A stretch of 64,000 bases of DNA from NCBI GenBank assembly GCA_037179385.1, contig CM074185.1, forward strand, positions 12,284,866 through 12,348,865. The letters run 5' to 3'. Source of the stretch: Holothuria scabra (Eukaryota > Echinodermata > Holothuroidea > Aspidochirotida > Holothuriidae). The notes under the pieces are model-generated. The model searched no databases, was not told the DNA's origin, and worked only from the letters and a program-made list of their open reading frames with translations. The position numbers were made by a program, and so were the translations under genes. Shown one piece after another: positions 1 through 14,600 of the stretch. How positions within the stretch are numbered: position 1 is the first letter of the stretch; each line of letters starts with the position of its first letter.

Positions 1-230
1 CTCTGTTATTGACAGCAAGTTCAAAAGTTGCAGAGCACTGTATACTGTAGCTCATATTTACTGTATGTACTGTACTGAGAGTGTTACACATTGGGGTCTT
101 GTATACTTACCATGAAGCAATAAACTTAAATTGTGTCTGGATGAGGATGAGTTTTAGACAGTCATGTGAGGGGCTTCAGTAAGTAGGTTTGGAGAATTAG
201 AACTGTCTGGGGTGAGAGGATTAGGCCTTT
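1..230 (-). mobile_element. MITE-A copy 1 (cut by window edge)
   Basis: Reverse-orientation copy of the MITE-A family defined by the complete copies at 33431, 39210 and 55539. Shared words include GAGAGTGTT, AAGCAATAAACT, GGATGAGGATGAGTTT and the end GGGGTGAGAGGATTAGGCCT. The other terminus lies outside the window. Confidence 0.75.
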
Positions 231-1555
231 CATACATATATTGGAATTGTTGTTCAGTTGCACTTCAAATAGTCTTGGCTTTTTCTTTCCAGTAAATATG
301 CAGGAAAACCATACTGTGGAGAACTCCCATAAATACCATTAGCTCTGATGTCTTGTAAAAGTTCTGAGGGTTCCTTGAAAAGTATTAACATGAGAAACAA
401 GCAGAAAAAGCCAAATTTTAGTGGATTTATCAGAGAATAAAGATTAAATCCATACTAGATTAGGACAGCTCTAGGCTACCCTGGGACTGAGCACAAATTC
501 TACTATTGCAGTGTACAATATTGACATTATTTCCTTCATTTTATTTGAAAAGTACATTCCTAATAAATTTTAAATGCTTTAACCAGCTACAAGTCAGCTT
601 CATATTGTGTAGGCATTAGTAATGAAGGCTATTTTTTCCTAGTAAGTGACTTTTTCTTACTACAGGCATTAAAACGCATTCAAAATACTCAGTTCCGGCC
701 GGAACTTAAAAAAAGTTCTGGCTGGTTCTGGTTCCGGCCGGATCCAAAATTTCAGTTCCGGTGCAGCCCTACTAATGACGGAAAGTTTTACTGCAGAAAA
801 ATTTGTCCATAAAAGTGGGGTAATTACTGTATGTCAAGACCTTCAATTTCATTTTTCAAGTCTCGAGTGGCCCCACTAACCTTCCCATATTATATTATGA
901 AGTGTGTGGTATATATGAACCAACGTACAGTAGAGGGCACCTGTGAGCTAGGCTAGGCCTAAGTTAGGGCCTTAATAAATATGAAATAGGTCTAGCCTAG
1001 TTTGATACTCTTTCAACTTAACTACCAAACGATGATCAAAAAATGGGATATTGTTGAGATCTTACCAAAGTAACTGCAAATAAGGATCATTTGGAACAAG
1101 ATAAAGAGCAAAATCTAGCATTGATGTTGTCATCTGCACAAGTAGCCACCATTTTCTTTTTTTGTATGATGGGGAGGAAAATTCAGTGGCTAGGTGATTT
1201 CTACGTGGCATTCGGAATAATATTCGCTTGCTATTGTTACTGAATCAAAGTTGGTATTGTGAAGACGTTTTTGCAGGTGAAGAACTGTATCAATCAAGTT
1301 TTGACAAGTTTTCGCGTTGTGATCTATGACCTCTGCTGAGAGCAGTTGATGAGAATGCGATATTGTGGAGCAGTGACTTACTGTTACGGTCAAAATTGAC
1401 AATGAAAATTTGGCCATTCTTTTCTGTAAAAAAATTGTCATAATTTAAGAGAACTAACCCTCAATTTTAACATTCATTTTGAGTTAATCCTCTTAGGTAT
1501 AAGCCTTATTTATGACTTTCTGAAACATAAATTGATTAATCTTTACCAAAGATTA

Positions 1556-1782
1556 ATCGCCAAGTACTTGCCATCAATGTCAGCACCACAAATTTCTTAC
1601 CCTAACTGAATGAAATTCTTAAATTTCTTTAAAATTGAGTGATAACTCTTTTTTGTAAGCTCTTTCAAATCTGCAATAACTTGTCATAGGGGAGGGGGAC
1701 ACTTCCTACACCTTAGACTGCTCCCCCAGGATGGTGATCACAATTTACCCTGCTTTCAAAATAGTCTGTTGACCCTGCTTGT
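1556..1782 (+). mobile_element. Decayed copy of the CAGGGTTGTCACCA hAT-type MITE
   Basis: Internal sequence (AATTTCTTACCCTAACTGAA, TGAAATTCTTAAATTTCTTT, GGGGAGGGGGACAC, GGTGATCACAATTTAC) matches the intact element at 51261-51538. The terminal inverted repeats are eroded and no target duplication could be identified. Confidence 0.7.
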
Positions 1783-1908
1783 GGACACTAATTCTAAATT
1801 AGGTAATAGTTACAGAGGCATAATGTCTTCTATTCAGTGATGACATTCATAAATCACTTTGCTTGACCTACAATCCCCTAACATGGTGGGTTGCTTTTGC
1901 ATACACAT

Positions 1909-2092
1909 CAGTGTTGTAATTGAGTCACTGGATTAGTGACGCGAGTCACCAGTTTTCAAACTTTTAAGTGACTCGAGTAGAGTTGGGACTCGAGTCACTG
2001 TACTATTTCAGTGGGGAAATAACTCCAGAATTCTATCGAGTCACCATCATTTTGAGAGGAAGTGACTCCAGACGTGACTTGTTACAACACTG
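1909..2092 (+). mobile_element. hAT-type MITE with CAGTGTTGTAA termini, copy 1
   Basis: A 184-bp element with terminal inverted repeats CAGTGTTGTAA / TTACAACACTG. The 8-bp flanks ATACACAT and GTACACAT differ at one base, which fits an hAT 8-bp target duplication. The interior is rich in GAGTCAC/GTGACTC words. The open frame crossing it is not a gene. Confidence 0.85.
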
Positions 2093-2455
2093 GTACACAT
2101 ACTATAGTGCCACTATTTGTGCCACTTTATTACTACTAAATTATAACTTACAACAGCAATTGTCCTGATTCTCACACTTATTTGAAAATAACAGCCAGAT
2201 CCTACAGATTTCTGTATTTCAGGATTTTCACTAAGGTTAACCAATGAGTTACTCTCACAAATTTCATAAATTTGAGAGAAAAATTTGTCACATGAATTGG
2301 CATGACTTTCAAGAGCCAATCCTGAAACACAACAGGTCATACTACTTCAACAATAATCCATATTACTAGACTGCTCATTACCCTTTAAGTGTCATTCAAC
2401 CTTTAAAATAATTGTTTGCTTCTTCTATTGTTTTCAGAATTTTTGATGGTTCAAA

Positions 2456-2614
2456 ATGCCTCCAAAGAATAACACTCTGCCAAGCTGGGGAAATGAAGCT
2501 TCCATGAACTTAAATTCCCTCATTTTGACAAACATCCAGTCATCACCATACTTCAAAAATGAACTGATTAAATTGAAAACTTATCATGAAGTTATAGATG
2601 AGATATATTACAAG
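2456..2614 (+). CDS. PRPF38B: PRPF38B coding exon 1
   Basis: Encodes residues 1-53, MPPKNNTLPSWGNEAS onward, ending in DEIYYK. The ATG at 2456 lies 18 bp inside an exon whose acceptor is a pyrimidine tract plus CAG ending at 2437, so the first 18 bp are 5' UTR. The donor is AAG/GTGAGT. The start fits the family: the conserved LPxWGNExxMNLN stretch begins at residue 8, and this protein lacks the long Ala/Gln-rich leader of the vertebrate form. Confidence 0.9.
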
Positions 2615-5600
2615 GTGAGTGTTGTTTGGTGAGTCTGACATATTTCCTGTTTAGCATGAAAAAAATCAGCTAGGTATAAGGTTTTTTTTTTATTTAAATC
2701 ACTTCAATTAAAATCTTAATTAAAATCATGATTTTATTGAAAAATCTTGATTTAAATTAAACAAAACTTGATCTGAATGGATTTATTTGATTTAAAGCAC
2801 TGATTTAAAGCATGATTTATTTAAAAAAAAAAGTAGAAAAATCAACAACAGTCCTTATTCCCCTTCCCTTACCTCTAAAAATTAGCTATTTTCTTTTTGA
2901 TATTATGGAAAGACAGCTCATATTCATTGGAAAGAGCAAAGTATTCTGTATTTAGGGTTGCTGATGTACTTGTTGAGGGTTACTGATGTTGATCAAAACC
3001 TCTCCACACTGGCATTCTTATCTGTAGCATGGTTTCTGTCAGAGGGGAGAAAAGGGGGGATTTGTCCCCCCCCCCTTTCCAGAAGAAGGTGGGTAAAATC
3101 CCCCCACCCCCACCCTTTTCATTTCCATAAAAATTAGAAAATTGTCAATATCTTGGTTTCTTACTTAAAATGACAACACTTTTTCAGCAATGTTTGAACT
3201 TACACAAATAAATGGCCTTTAAAACCTTCAAATTGCACTGTACAGGGGCCTTGAAGTAAGCTTTTTTCCCCCTGAACCCACTCATAACTTTAGCCTAGGA
3301 CAGCGTCAATTTGGACTTGGGGTTTAGCAGTAATAAATCCCCCCCTTATTTGTGTTTCTTGCGGAATTCCTGTGTAGGTTTCCAAACTTCCTGTTTTCAT
3401 GTCATTACATGGAACAGCCCTTACTAAAACTGTTAACTTGATGTTTGCACCTACAGTTTATAGTCACTTCTGCCCTAAAGTCATTAAAACATAGGATCAA
3501 AACCATTAAGCATTGGAGTTACTATAATCAGTGTTGTAACCAGTCACGACTCAAGTCACTTCCAATCAAAATGATAGTGACTGGACAGAATTTAGGAGTA
3601 ATTTCCCCATTGAAATAGTACAGTGACTCGAGTCAATGACTCGACTTTAGTCACTTAAAAGTTTGAAAACTGTTGACTCGAGTCACTAATGTAGTGACTC
3701 AATTACAACACTGGCTATAAGCTGTGGATGTTAACATCAAGTAAAAACCTTACATACCACCCAAAAGTTGAGCTTTAGACTGTTTAGTGCTAGGCAGTTT
3801 TAGTAATGGAAAACCTAATACAGCATTGAAAAGATGTTTATTGAAAAGAGAGAAACATACTGCATTTAGGGTTTTGATGTTCTTACTTTGTGTTTGGTTA
3901 TTGATTGTGATAGAGAGTCTTTACTCTATCTGCAGGGTTCCAAACTTCCTATCTTCATGGAAAACCTGAAACAGCATAGAAAAGAGGTTTTTTGAAAAGG
4001 AAGAAATCTACTCTACATGTATTTAGGTTTGCCAATGTTCTTGTATTGTGTAGGATCTTTGAAATTGATAGGTCGACAACTATTCACACTGGCATCCTTA
4101 TTGTATTTGCAGGGTTCCAAACTTCCTGCATTCATGAAAAACCTGAGAAAGCATTATAAAGACATTGAGTAAAACATGCTGTATTTAGGGTTGCTGTTTT
4201 TGTTACTTTGTGTCGGGTTACAGATATTGATAGAAACCCCTTCTCACTTGCATTCTTATCTGTAGGGTTCCAAACTTCCTGTGGTTATGGAAAGTCTGCA
4301 AAAGTCATGAAAAGCCAGTTATTAATTTTACAGATGGACATTGTTCCATCATCACTTGTTCCAAAAAAAATAATTTTGCTTGTCATAACAAAATTTATTA
4401 TTCTTTTGTCCTTAATTGAATGTTAACCCTGCTTGTTGAAAATTGCAACTTGCTTGTTGCATGGGGGAGGATCTGCAGGCCTCAAGTTTAGTGGTGGGCC
4501 TGGTGGTAGGTGCGGTACCTTACATTCCCTGTTTGCTGCAATACCATGATGAAATGACTAAAAGTTGAGGCCAAAGTTGCCATTGTTGCCTTCAGTGTAT
4601 GGTGTTTGTGCCTTACTGTTTTAAGTGTACAACATGTAGTATTTTCCTTTACACTTTTATTTCTTTAGGTGGATCACCTGGAGCCATGGGAGAGAGGCAG
4701 TCGACAAACATCAGGGCAAATTGGAATGTGCGGTGGGGTAAGTTCCAACTTTCAACAGTAAAGTTTATGATTACGTTGCAATGCTACATGCATACGGATA
4801 CTTTTATTTAAGGCTGGGATGGTGTAGTGAAATCACTAAACATTTAATTTCAAATGTGTGATCATTTAGTAGTTAACAAAGGAGTACCACATACAGTACA
4901 CTGAAATTATTCCAAATATTGTCAGTAAATGTGGATTACATTAGATTAGATTCTTATTTTTCTGGAAATGAAAAGGGGAATTTTTTTAGTTATCTTCACT
5001 CTCATTTGAGCAGGGAGTCCTCTTTCAATTATAATTAAAGAAAGAAAATTAGTTGTGGAAAAAAAGTTGTGGTGCAAGTGGTTTGAGAACTATCAATGAG
5101 CTGTTTTTAGGGATGTGCCTGTGTTATTCTGAGGGACAGGTAAATTGCAACAGTCACCCATGAGAATTTCCAAAAAAGAGAGAGAGGCGGGATTTGTAAC
5201 TAATAAACCTTAAGTTCAAATTGACAGTGCCCTTGGACAAAGTTACAGTTGGGTACATGGGGCAACAGCTTCCTTCAAGGCCTCTATGAAGTGCAATCTG
5301 ATATATTTTAAAGGCTATTTATTTTTGTTAGGTGTCCTTTTCTCAAATAAGAAATCAAGATTCAAACATTTTTTACTTTTATGGAAATGAAAAGAGGGAT
5401 TTTACCCTCCTTCTAAAAGGGGAACCCCTTAGACCCCCTTCCCTTCCTCCTCCTTGATGGGAACACTGATTACAGCCCTAATGCTGTCATCTCTACTGTG
5501 ATTTAAGCAGGAAGTCTTCTTAGGTACTGTTTTTCAATAAGCCATCAAATAATCAGTTTTGATGCAAGTAGTTTGAAACCATCAATAATTTTTTTTAAGT

Positions 5601-8600
5601 GATCTGCCTGTGTTATTCTGAGTGACAGGTAAATTGGTAAATTTGCAACAGCCAATGGGGATGGGCTTGAAGAACTTCTGTTTTGGGGTTCCATAGATGT
5701 AAAGTGGTGCAAGTCAATATTCAGACTCCCCCTCCCCCAAGTCCTTTCTAGTGAATCCTTGATCCATCACTTCAACTGTCTTGTCTTTTCTCATTTGGTC
5801 AGACTCTTCAATAGAAAAGTCTGTCATAAAATTTGCCTAAGTATTTTCCCGTTTAGGGTTAAAGACATTATTTTTGCCCTCTTTACAGAAGAAAAAGGGT
5901 AAACCCCCCCCCCCCTCTTGATTCCTTTCCAAAGGCAGGCAAGGAATCTGTGCGATGGTGATGTCGTGTGGGTGTGTGTGTTTGTGACACTTGCTTGTAA
6001 ACACAATATCTCACCTTGACATTTTGTGCCCTAATTGTAAAGACAAATCAGTCAAACACTGTCAATTTGAAAGACAAAAGGTATTTCAGCTACAAGGAAT
6101 CACTAAGCTTTTTGGCTTTCTGGTTTCATTTACCTAAAATTTACAAGTATTGTCTGTTTCTTGGTTTCTTATTTAAGAAGAAGACACCTTTGCAGCAATG
6201 GTCAAACTAACATTAAAAGATCATGCAAGGGAGCCTTTAAAGGCCTTCCGATTACACCTGATAGGGGCCATGAAAATATTTCATGGTTTTCATTATGTTT
6301 GCTAACAAATACAATTTTTCATCAGCCATCACCTCAAAGGACATTTTGGGTCAGTCAAAATTTTAAGGTGCTTGTGAAGAGGAAATCAGAGTTTATTCTT
6401 ACCGACAAGTTTTCCACAACTTTAATTCTGCACCACAACTTAATCTTACATTTTGATCAGCAGGGGTCTAGCCAGGCCATTCAAACTGGGTGCTGCACCC
6501 AGTTTGAATTTACATTTTTAAGTGAGCACCCAATTTGAAATTTTACCACCCAGTTTGAATCTCTGCCCAGTTTGAATTTCACCATACGCATAATCTTAAC
6601 ATAGGTTTCACTGCACAGTATCAGACACTTAAACATTCAATTGAATGATTTTACTGATATTGGAAATATATTGGAAATAACCAAAAATCAGGCAACTGAC
6701 TACAGACAATGTCATTTAGATCTTGAGATATGGCCAGTGAACGTCTTGTGAAAATGATGCAATGTCCATTAACTCCCACCCAGTTTGACATTTTTTCCTG
6801 GCTAGAAACCTGATCAGTCTTCATGGTCTGACATTGAGATTGATCACCCCATGGATGAGGCTGTCTTTTCTTGCATCTGTGTGGATTTTTTTTACAAGAA
6901 AAATATTACAAAATAGTGAGTCAACACAGAATTAAGAAACAAAAACTGAAGTGCTGAAACAGAAGGTTGATATTTGCTGCCAAACTCTTGTTGTCCTTTC
7001 TTGAGCAACTACCTGTAGGACTCGGATTACACAACAAGTTTTAGTTTTAACATTTTTGGAAGGAGCTAGAAAAGGTCATTAAGTTGAAAGATTTGGTCCT
7101 CTCAGGGGGGAGAAGACTGGCATAATGGCGTGCTGTGCAATCTTGAAATTAATTATGTTTTTGTTTTCCATAGGTTCGTGGTGTAGGAGCTGGAGGGATT
7201 GTATCTTCTGCTTACTGCCTCCTGTTCAAGCTTTACACTCTGAAACTGACCCGCAAACAGATGATGGGTATTCTCAACCATACAGATTCTCCCTATATTA
7301 GGGGGCTGGGCTTCATGTACATCAGGTCCGTGTTCCAATTTGGTGAGATCTCATCTAGCAGATTTATTTCTCACTTTCTATTTTCAAAGATTTTTGTGTC
7401 GTTATTTGTTCGTCCCTTACTTTGTACAAGTTGGTGGTGTGTAAGTTATGCTCAGCATTTATAGACAAATCCAAACAGCAAGTGATGATCTAATTTCAGT
7501 TCGGCATAACTCCACCACAATTCATAAAACACCCATATATTTTAGTGCAAAACCTGCTACGCAATTTTGTATTTGTATAGCACTTTGTGTTGCAAACCAA
7601 ATTTGATAAGATACAAGATAAATTATTCTTTGGTCTGCGCCTCAAAGGTTGAGATTAATTCATTTATAGCATTTTGTGTTCGTATTCTGCATTAGTAGTA
7701 GTTGGTGATGTGTTGATAATTAAATTTGTAATTTACTTTTTTCTGTGCAGGTATTCACAACCTCCTCAGGATCTCTTTGATTGGTTTGAACCTTTCTTTG
7801 AAGATGAAGAGGTAGGTTTTCTTCTCCAGACTTATAGACGAATCCAGACAGCAAGTGATGGTCTGATTTCAGTCTGCTATAACTGGGGTCCTTCACCCTT
7901 TAATCTTTTGATTTCCTTGATTATCTGTACCATGGATGGTTGTACACTAAATTGTATCTTGATTCCCTCAATTTCACTAAATATGAAGGTTTGAAATTCA
8001 CGTAGACAATAAATGAAGACGATTTAAGGCTGATGGACCCCACTGATGGCTGCCTACAGCCACTGAAAGCTAGGGCTGATCGGATTTGTCTATAAATGGG
8101 CAGGGCTAGAGTCTGTGATGGCTAGAAATTGCATCAAACAAACACTTTCTCTCTTCGAGGTTGTCTGATGGATGAGTACAGTAGATTTAATTTGCAATTG
8201 ACTAGTTCACTACATTATCATGAAATCATGTTATTACAAAAACTGGGGTCAGCAGAGGTCAAGTGGTAAAATCCAAGTAAATTGCTTGCAAATGCTCTGT
8301 CTCAGGGAGGGTTACTCCAAAGGATCTCCCACTTAACCCTTTTCTGCCAGTTGCATGATAGCATTGTGCAAATGCACTTGACATTTTTAAAAAATCATTA
8401 CTCCATCATGGAACATCCTACAGACTCATTTTACCACCAAAAATTAGCCAAAACATTATTCTATTGAATTCCAATGTTTTTTGGAGGGGTATTAGGGTAA
8501 GATTTTTCACAACATTACGTGTTCTCTCCGAAGGGCACTGAGTTTGCACCTTTCGCTTGTCTTCCCTAAACCATCTAATCAAGCATGTGCTATCAGTTAG

Positions 8601-11600
8601 ATGATCCTATTTAATTAGCCCACAGTTCACCGAGTAATGAGTAAACAGCTTTCCTGCCTCAGTCTGGCAGAACAGTCCATTGTCTTGTTCAGAACAACCT
8701 CTGATGAAAGAACTTCCTCCATGGACACTAGACAGTTAAAAAAGTTTCTTCACACTTCACAAGTTTTGTAAATGGAGATGAGCTTGTGTGACCATCCGGG
8801 CAGGATCAAAGAGCCATTATCTAGTACTGTGGTATCTGACTCAGTATTGTTTTCTTCAAAAGACCGTCAGCCGGCGGTATTTGCTAGAGAATTCCACATC
8901 GGGCTTAACACGTAATGAAATGCCACTAAGTGTTTGTTTATATTGCTCCAAAAATGCAAAAAAGGCCCAAAATTTTCAATAAATCAAAAAGGATAGGTAG
9001 AAATGATCCACCCTGCTCGGATTTTATTTGTAGTTATGTTACAACCCCTAAAAACAACCTTAGGTGTCAAAAATTGGGTAAAGTCATTTCAGAGATATTA
9101 CACAAAAATCAGTCAAAAGCCGGCAAAAATTGGCATTTTCGGGTCAAAAAACATGCTATTTGCAAAAAATCATTACTCTGCAACCCTTGGTCCGATTTGA
9201 TCCAAATAAACGCCGAAGAGTTTGTCTAAGGCATCCTTATAAATATCCAGAAAATAAGAATTTTAGAGCAAGGGTAGGAGTTGCTGTACATTTTTAAAGT
9301 TGCAGGCCTTCATGTTTTCGAAAATTGTCAATTTTGCATCCCAAACACCCCCTTTCAGCCCCCAACTCAGCCCCCCACATTATCTATCAATTACAAAGCC
9401 CACATAACTCCAAATCCAATTCCACTTATGGCACCAAAAAGCTACTTGCTCAAAACAAGCTGACTCATAGCAGCTCACAGGAAGAGAGAGGAGTTGAACC
9501 CAAGGTCAAGTGACGCTAATCCCCGTGGGAATACATGTGCACTCAAGGGTGCTTCTAATGTGCTTCAAAGGATTTCAGATGTAAACAAAGATAGAAAGTG
9601 CCATAACTCAGCCATTTTACAGCCGATTTCAAAAATCTTTGTGTCAAATGAAAGAGAAAAATCTCAATAACAAACCAAAATAAAAACAGTAGTGTTTTGG
9701 GGGGGAAAAATGAAGAGAAATGCTCAATTTTCACCTAATATGCATATTTTTATACATGATGAGCTCAAAAAATTCCAATTCAAATCTCCCATCTGTGCTC
9801 TTTATTTTTGATGGAGGGTTCTCGCAGAGAATATTCTTGTAAGTCTAGGAATAAAATATTGAAAATGTTCTCTTTCATTAAAAAATTTACTGTTGTCGGA
9901 AGAGAGTTAAGGCTTAATGGGTGGATTGGCCATATTGAATAGATCATCCCAGTGTTGATACAATGGTATGGGTTTCTCCCATTCTTCATTGAAACATGAA
10001 TGGAATTCAAAAATGTAGAATGAAATGTAATATTCATTTTCCATAGGAGGGCTGTCAAATGACAATTGTTTATCTATCTTTTTTCACTTTTTCGTGGACA
10101 ACCTCAATTATTTTGGACAACCTATATTTGGGCCCAACTTGTTGGGTGGACAATCTGAAAAGTGCCTTAAAAATAAGAGCTGATGGGGTTGCTGTGGGTT
10201 ATGATTGTGGGGGTGCAATGCTCCCAAGCTTGAAGAAAACTATAGTAACAAACAAGTTAAATGGCAACAAGTTGCTGCTGTAAACATTATTACATTTGAA
10301 GCACAAAGAATGTACCTTTTAGCACCTGTAGAAGTTAAAAACATTTTTTTTTCTCCAAAGGGTTAGGATGCACACCTTATCTCCCCCCTCCTTCCTGTTA
10401 CTCTTCAAAAACCTCTCCCATGAAACAATTTTAGAAATGCACCTGCACTCTACTGAGTTAACTTCCCGTTTACCCTTTTGCTACAGAAGGGGGGACCCAT
10501 CCTGCCATACTGAGCTATATATTACATTACATACACAAAGTATGTATGGGTTCTTCTAATACAAAGTTTTTAAATGGAGGCCGCCACATTTGCATTTGTT
10601 ATAACCCAAGAGGGTGCACATATGTAAAAATTTCTCCCCCTCAAGCCTTTTCTGTGTCCAAAACATGATAACGCACTGTTAATTTGTAAGGAGCTACAGT
10701 ATTCAAGGACACAACAGTGCAATGGTTTCATGGCAAAACCATATGCACATAGCAGTTGTAAAATATGGTTTGGCAGTGCAACGAAGGGGTTAAGTTCTGT
10801 AAAGTCAAACCCCTAGCCATCCATCTCACTTACTGCCCTTGAGCACGCATGTTGCTTTTCAACAGATGGTGCTCCTGGCATTTCACCAACAGTTGAAAGG
10901 TCAAAATTTTGTCCCTTCAGTTGTTTTGGAAGACAAATGTGCCATGCATAGTTTCCAGACTCATTACTTTATTGCTTGACCTAGCATCTGGGTGGTTTCT
11001 TGATCTCAAGAACATGGTAATGCTGTTGACTTTTTTGAGTTCATAAAACCTCTTAAGATGAATTTTACAAAGGCAATTTCAGTGCCTGGTAAAGCAGACA
11101 TGATGATTTCTACCTGGAGTCTGCAAGAGTTGTGATGCCGAAACACTGTCACCAACCAGATACCAGCAATTCTTCTCAGAATGGAATAATTAATACAGGC
11201 ATGAGATACTTCCTCTTTCTAGAGGAAATTTCCTCTTTTTTGTACTTTTCCTCTTATTTGTGACAAATTCCCCCAAAGTTTCTGTCATTAATGCCTTATA
11301 CATCTCAGCTATTAAACATGTACAAACAGCCCTTAGAGTTTAATCCAATTAGAAGTGTATTATAATGACATCAATGCCAGTAGGGGCCCTTAAGCTTGCC
11401 CCTGGGCCCCCAATCCTGGAGCCTGCCTCTCAATTTTGTCTTTTTTCAGAGGTCTCAAGCTCATTTCCTCTTTTTTTTTTAAGCAGTCTCAGACTCATTC
11501 CTGATAAAAGTTGTAAAACTAAAAGTACTGAACTTGCAAGCAAGTAAATCAAAGCCAGGGAAACTATTGAAATTGTTGGAAATGTCATTTATGAATCGCT

Positions 11601-14600
11601 ATATTGAGTCAGGGTGTGTAGAATACAGACAATTTACCACGCACCGACTGATAGTGCACAATATACATGTATGAAGATTGCAGTTCAGGGAAACACTTAA
11701 TAGCCTGGTAAATGGTAGCAATTTTCCAATGAGTGTAGGATCTAGTGGTAGGGTATTAGAATTATCCGCTTATATTTATTGGTTGCTTATTTTTGATTGG
11801 TGCTGTACCCCACGCAAAATTTGAACAGAAAAGTAGTTCATATTCATTACTTCTTAAAATTGTAAGCAAATTAAAAAAAAAGGATGTTTTAAACTGAGAA
11901 TTATTTTTGAGGTGTATATATATAAATATTCAAGTTTAGCCAAATGAACTTGAGGAATATAGCATGGCTATAATGATAATAACTTAGAGAGTCCCCTTGA
12001 ATTGTTAAGTTTTTTCTTTCCATTAATTTATTTCACAGGAAATTGACCCTAAAGCTGGGAGTGGAGCTCCAATGACAATTGGTCAAATGGTCCGCTCCAT
12101 GCTGGTGAAACAAGAATGGTTTTCCACCCTCTTCCCACGCATTCCAGTTCCTGTTGCTAAAGTAAGTCGTTCTTAATCATTTATAGCAGTCTACATCTAG
12201 GCAACCATCTCAGTGATTCAACATGGAAGAATTGGGCCAAGTGGGTAGAGCATCCGACTTGAAGCTAGGAGGTCTGGAGTTCAACTCCTGGTCAGGTCAT
12301 ACCAAAGACTTTAAAAATGTAACCTACTGCCATTGTGCTTGGTGCTCAGCATATGCAATGCTGTAGGGAGAAAACGAGTCAGTGAGCCACAACTGGAAAA
12401 AAGGCTGTGGCAAGCCTGACTGAAAGGTGCTCATTGAGATGTTATCACTAACTTAGTGAGAGTTTTAAAGGGTCATTACCACATGACAGTACTCATTGTT
12501 AGTAAAATGAGTCAAGTTTTATATCCAATAGTATCCAAAAGTTAAAATTTTGAATTTTTTGGTGTCCTGACTTGTGACAGTTTTGTATATAATTTGAAAG
12601 TTTCGGGTCACAAAGTTTTAAAAGCCAAATTGAACCTTTAAAGGCATATTCTGGGGACAAAATTCATTAACTTCAAAATAAGCAGAAAAATTTTCTCTTT
12701 CAGAAGGCGAAAACTGCATTTCAGTAGCTTATACCATTTGAAAGATACAAATTGTTAAAGAATTGCAAGTTTTTCTTGGGATTTGATGCATCGTGGGAAA
12801 TCTGAAATCTGTGATGTCATCGTGACACATTAATTTGACATTGCATTCAATTTATTTATAATTATGATGCCGCTGCAGACAATATTAAGCAACATTGTTG
12901 GTTGTATTCTACGTATGATGAAGGGTAACGCTAGATGTACAGGAAGAGATATTCCAACTTTCCAATAGCATCAAATTTCAAGGACAAACAGGAAATTCAA
13001 TTATAAAGAAAAACAAAAGGAATTTGCCCACATTACATAACTTTCTGTGGCTTTGTTGAAAAGCAGAGGTATTTTTTAACAGAAATAACCAATCTTAAAA
13101 GTGCGATATCTTGAGTTAGGAAAATGGTATTGTGATAGGTTTGAAGGACACAGTGTGGAATATTTTTGTTTTTCTTACAAGACAGAGGCGAAAAGCCACC
13201 AGAACATGCCTTTAAGTACTCACTCATAAAACAGTTTTTTGCATGTTGGACATGGAGATTGTCTAAATTTGACCATGGGTGGCAAATAATGCAGTGCTTG
13301 CCTGCAGTTTGTTACAAGGCCTTACCAGATTTATCTTAGCTTGATGATATTTTGCACTCATTTCCAGGATATAGAGAGGAGATTTGCCGAGAGAAAGAAA
13401 CTTTATCCAGGTAAAGGGGAGGATGTCAAAGAAGATGCAGCAGTGACAAAAGAAGGAAGCAGGAAGGCGAGGTAATGACACTGGTGAGACCAGATTTATA
13501 TTTATACCTCTTTTTTTTCAAAAGCCTTTGTGTCAGCCGTGACAATAGGAGGAGGGGGAGTTGGGTACATAGGATTGTGTACCCCCAAATTATTTGTTGA
13601 CAAAATAAAAATGTAGTTCACAACTTTCCAGTGACATGTACAAGCTGTTGGATTTCAAAAATCATGGGAACCCCTTTTGTGGGTTCCGTCATTTTTCACC
13701 ATGGTAACCCACTTTTGGGTTCTGTCACAAAATGCATGGGTGGTAACTGATTGGTGGTAACCAGTGCTTGGGTTCTGTGATTTAATCATCACGGGACCAC
13801 CACGCAACAGGGAACATTCGTTCCTGTGAAATCTGACGGCCTGATGTAAATAAACAAAATCTTTTAACTGAAACAGGTACAGAAATGTGGGATAATGCTT
13901 TGCACAAACAGGTGGTGGCATCAAGCATATCTCACATTTGCCAACATGCACCCCTCCCCACTTTCTTTGTTTGTCAAACTCTGTAGGTGCTCCTGGGTGT
14001 CTCGTTTGAATTACTTTTGCAAAATGGAATACTTGTAGGTGTTACATCTGTGAGGGATAGGAAGTCAGGTTAGTACTGCCTTCTTTATCTTGTGGAATAA
14101 AATTACAGCATTGCAATAGGAGCTAAAGGTACTTAGCTTGTTTTCCTGTGTAGCAGGCTGTAGGGCATATTCCTTGTTCAGTCATATCTCCACCAAGTCT
14201 GCCAAAGTGAACACCAAACAGATTCTTTGGATATTCATAGAAATATGTGGCCTCGAGACTGAATGACTGTTAGTGAATATTCACAAGAAGGCAACATCTG
14301 GTACCATTTAAATCATCCAGTAGCCCATGCTACCCACAGAGTTGATATGACATTGTAAAGCAAACTTCCCAGTAGTACCCACTGGACAGGTGGTTATGCC
14401 ATCCAGTAGTGATCCAATCAGGTTTCAATCTAGTCCTTCAACAACAAGAATACGCACACACGCTGAAAATAATGGCATAAAAAATGAGACAGGACATGAG
14501 TAAGTCATATTATGGTAATGAAATTTTCGTCTAAAATTGGATGCAGGCCTCTTCGTTTTGGTAGACGGTGGTTTGTGAAGCCTTAAAGGGGGAGTGAACA

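Noticed and set aside
40..230. Possible exon upstream of PRPF38B
   Set aside because: Sequence is the reverse copy of MITE-A, so apparent conserved words come from the repeat family.
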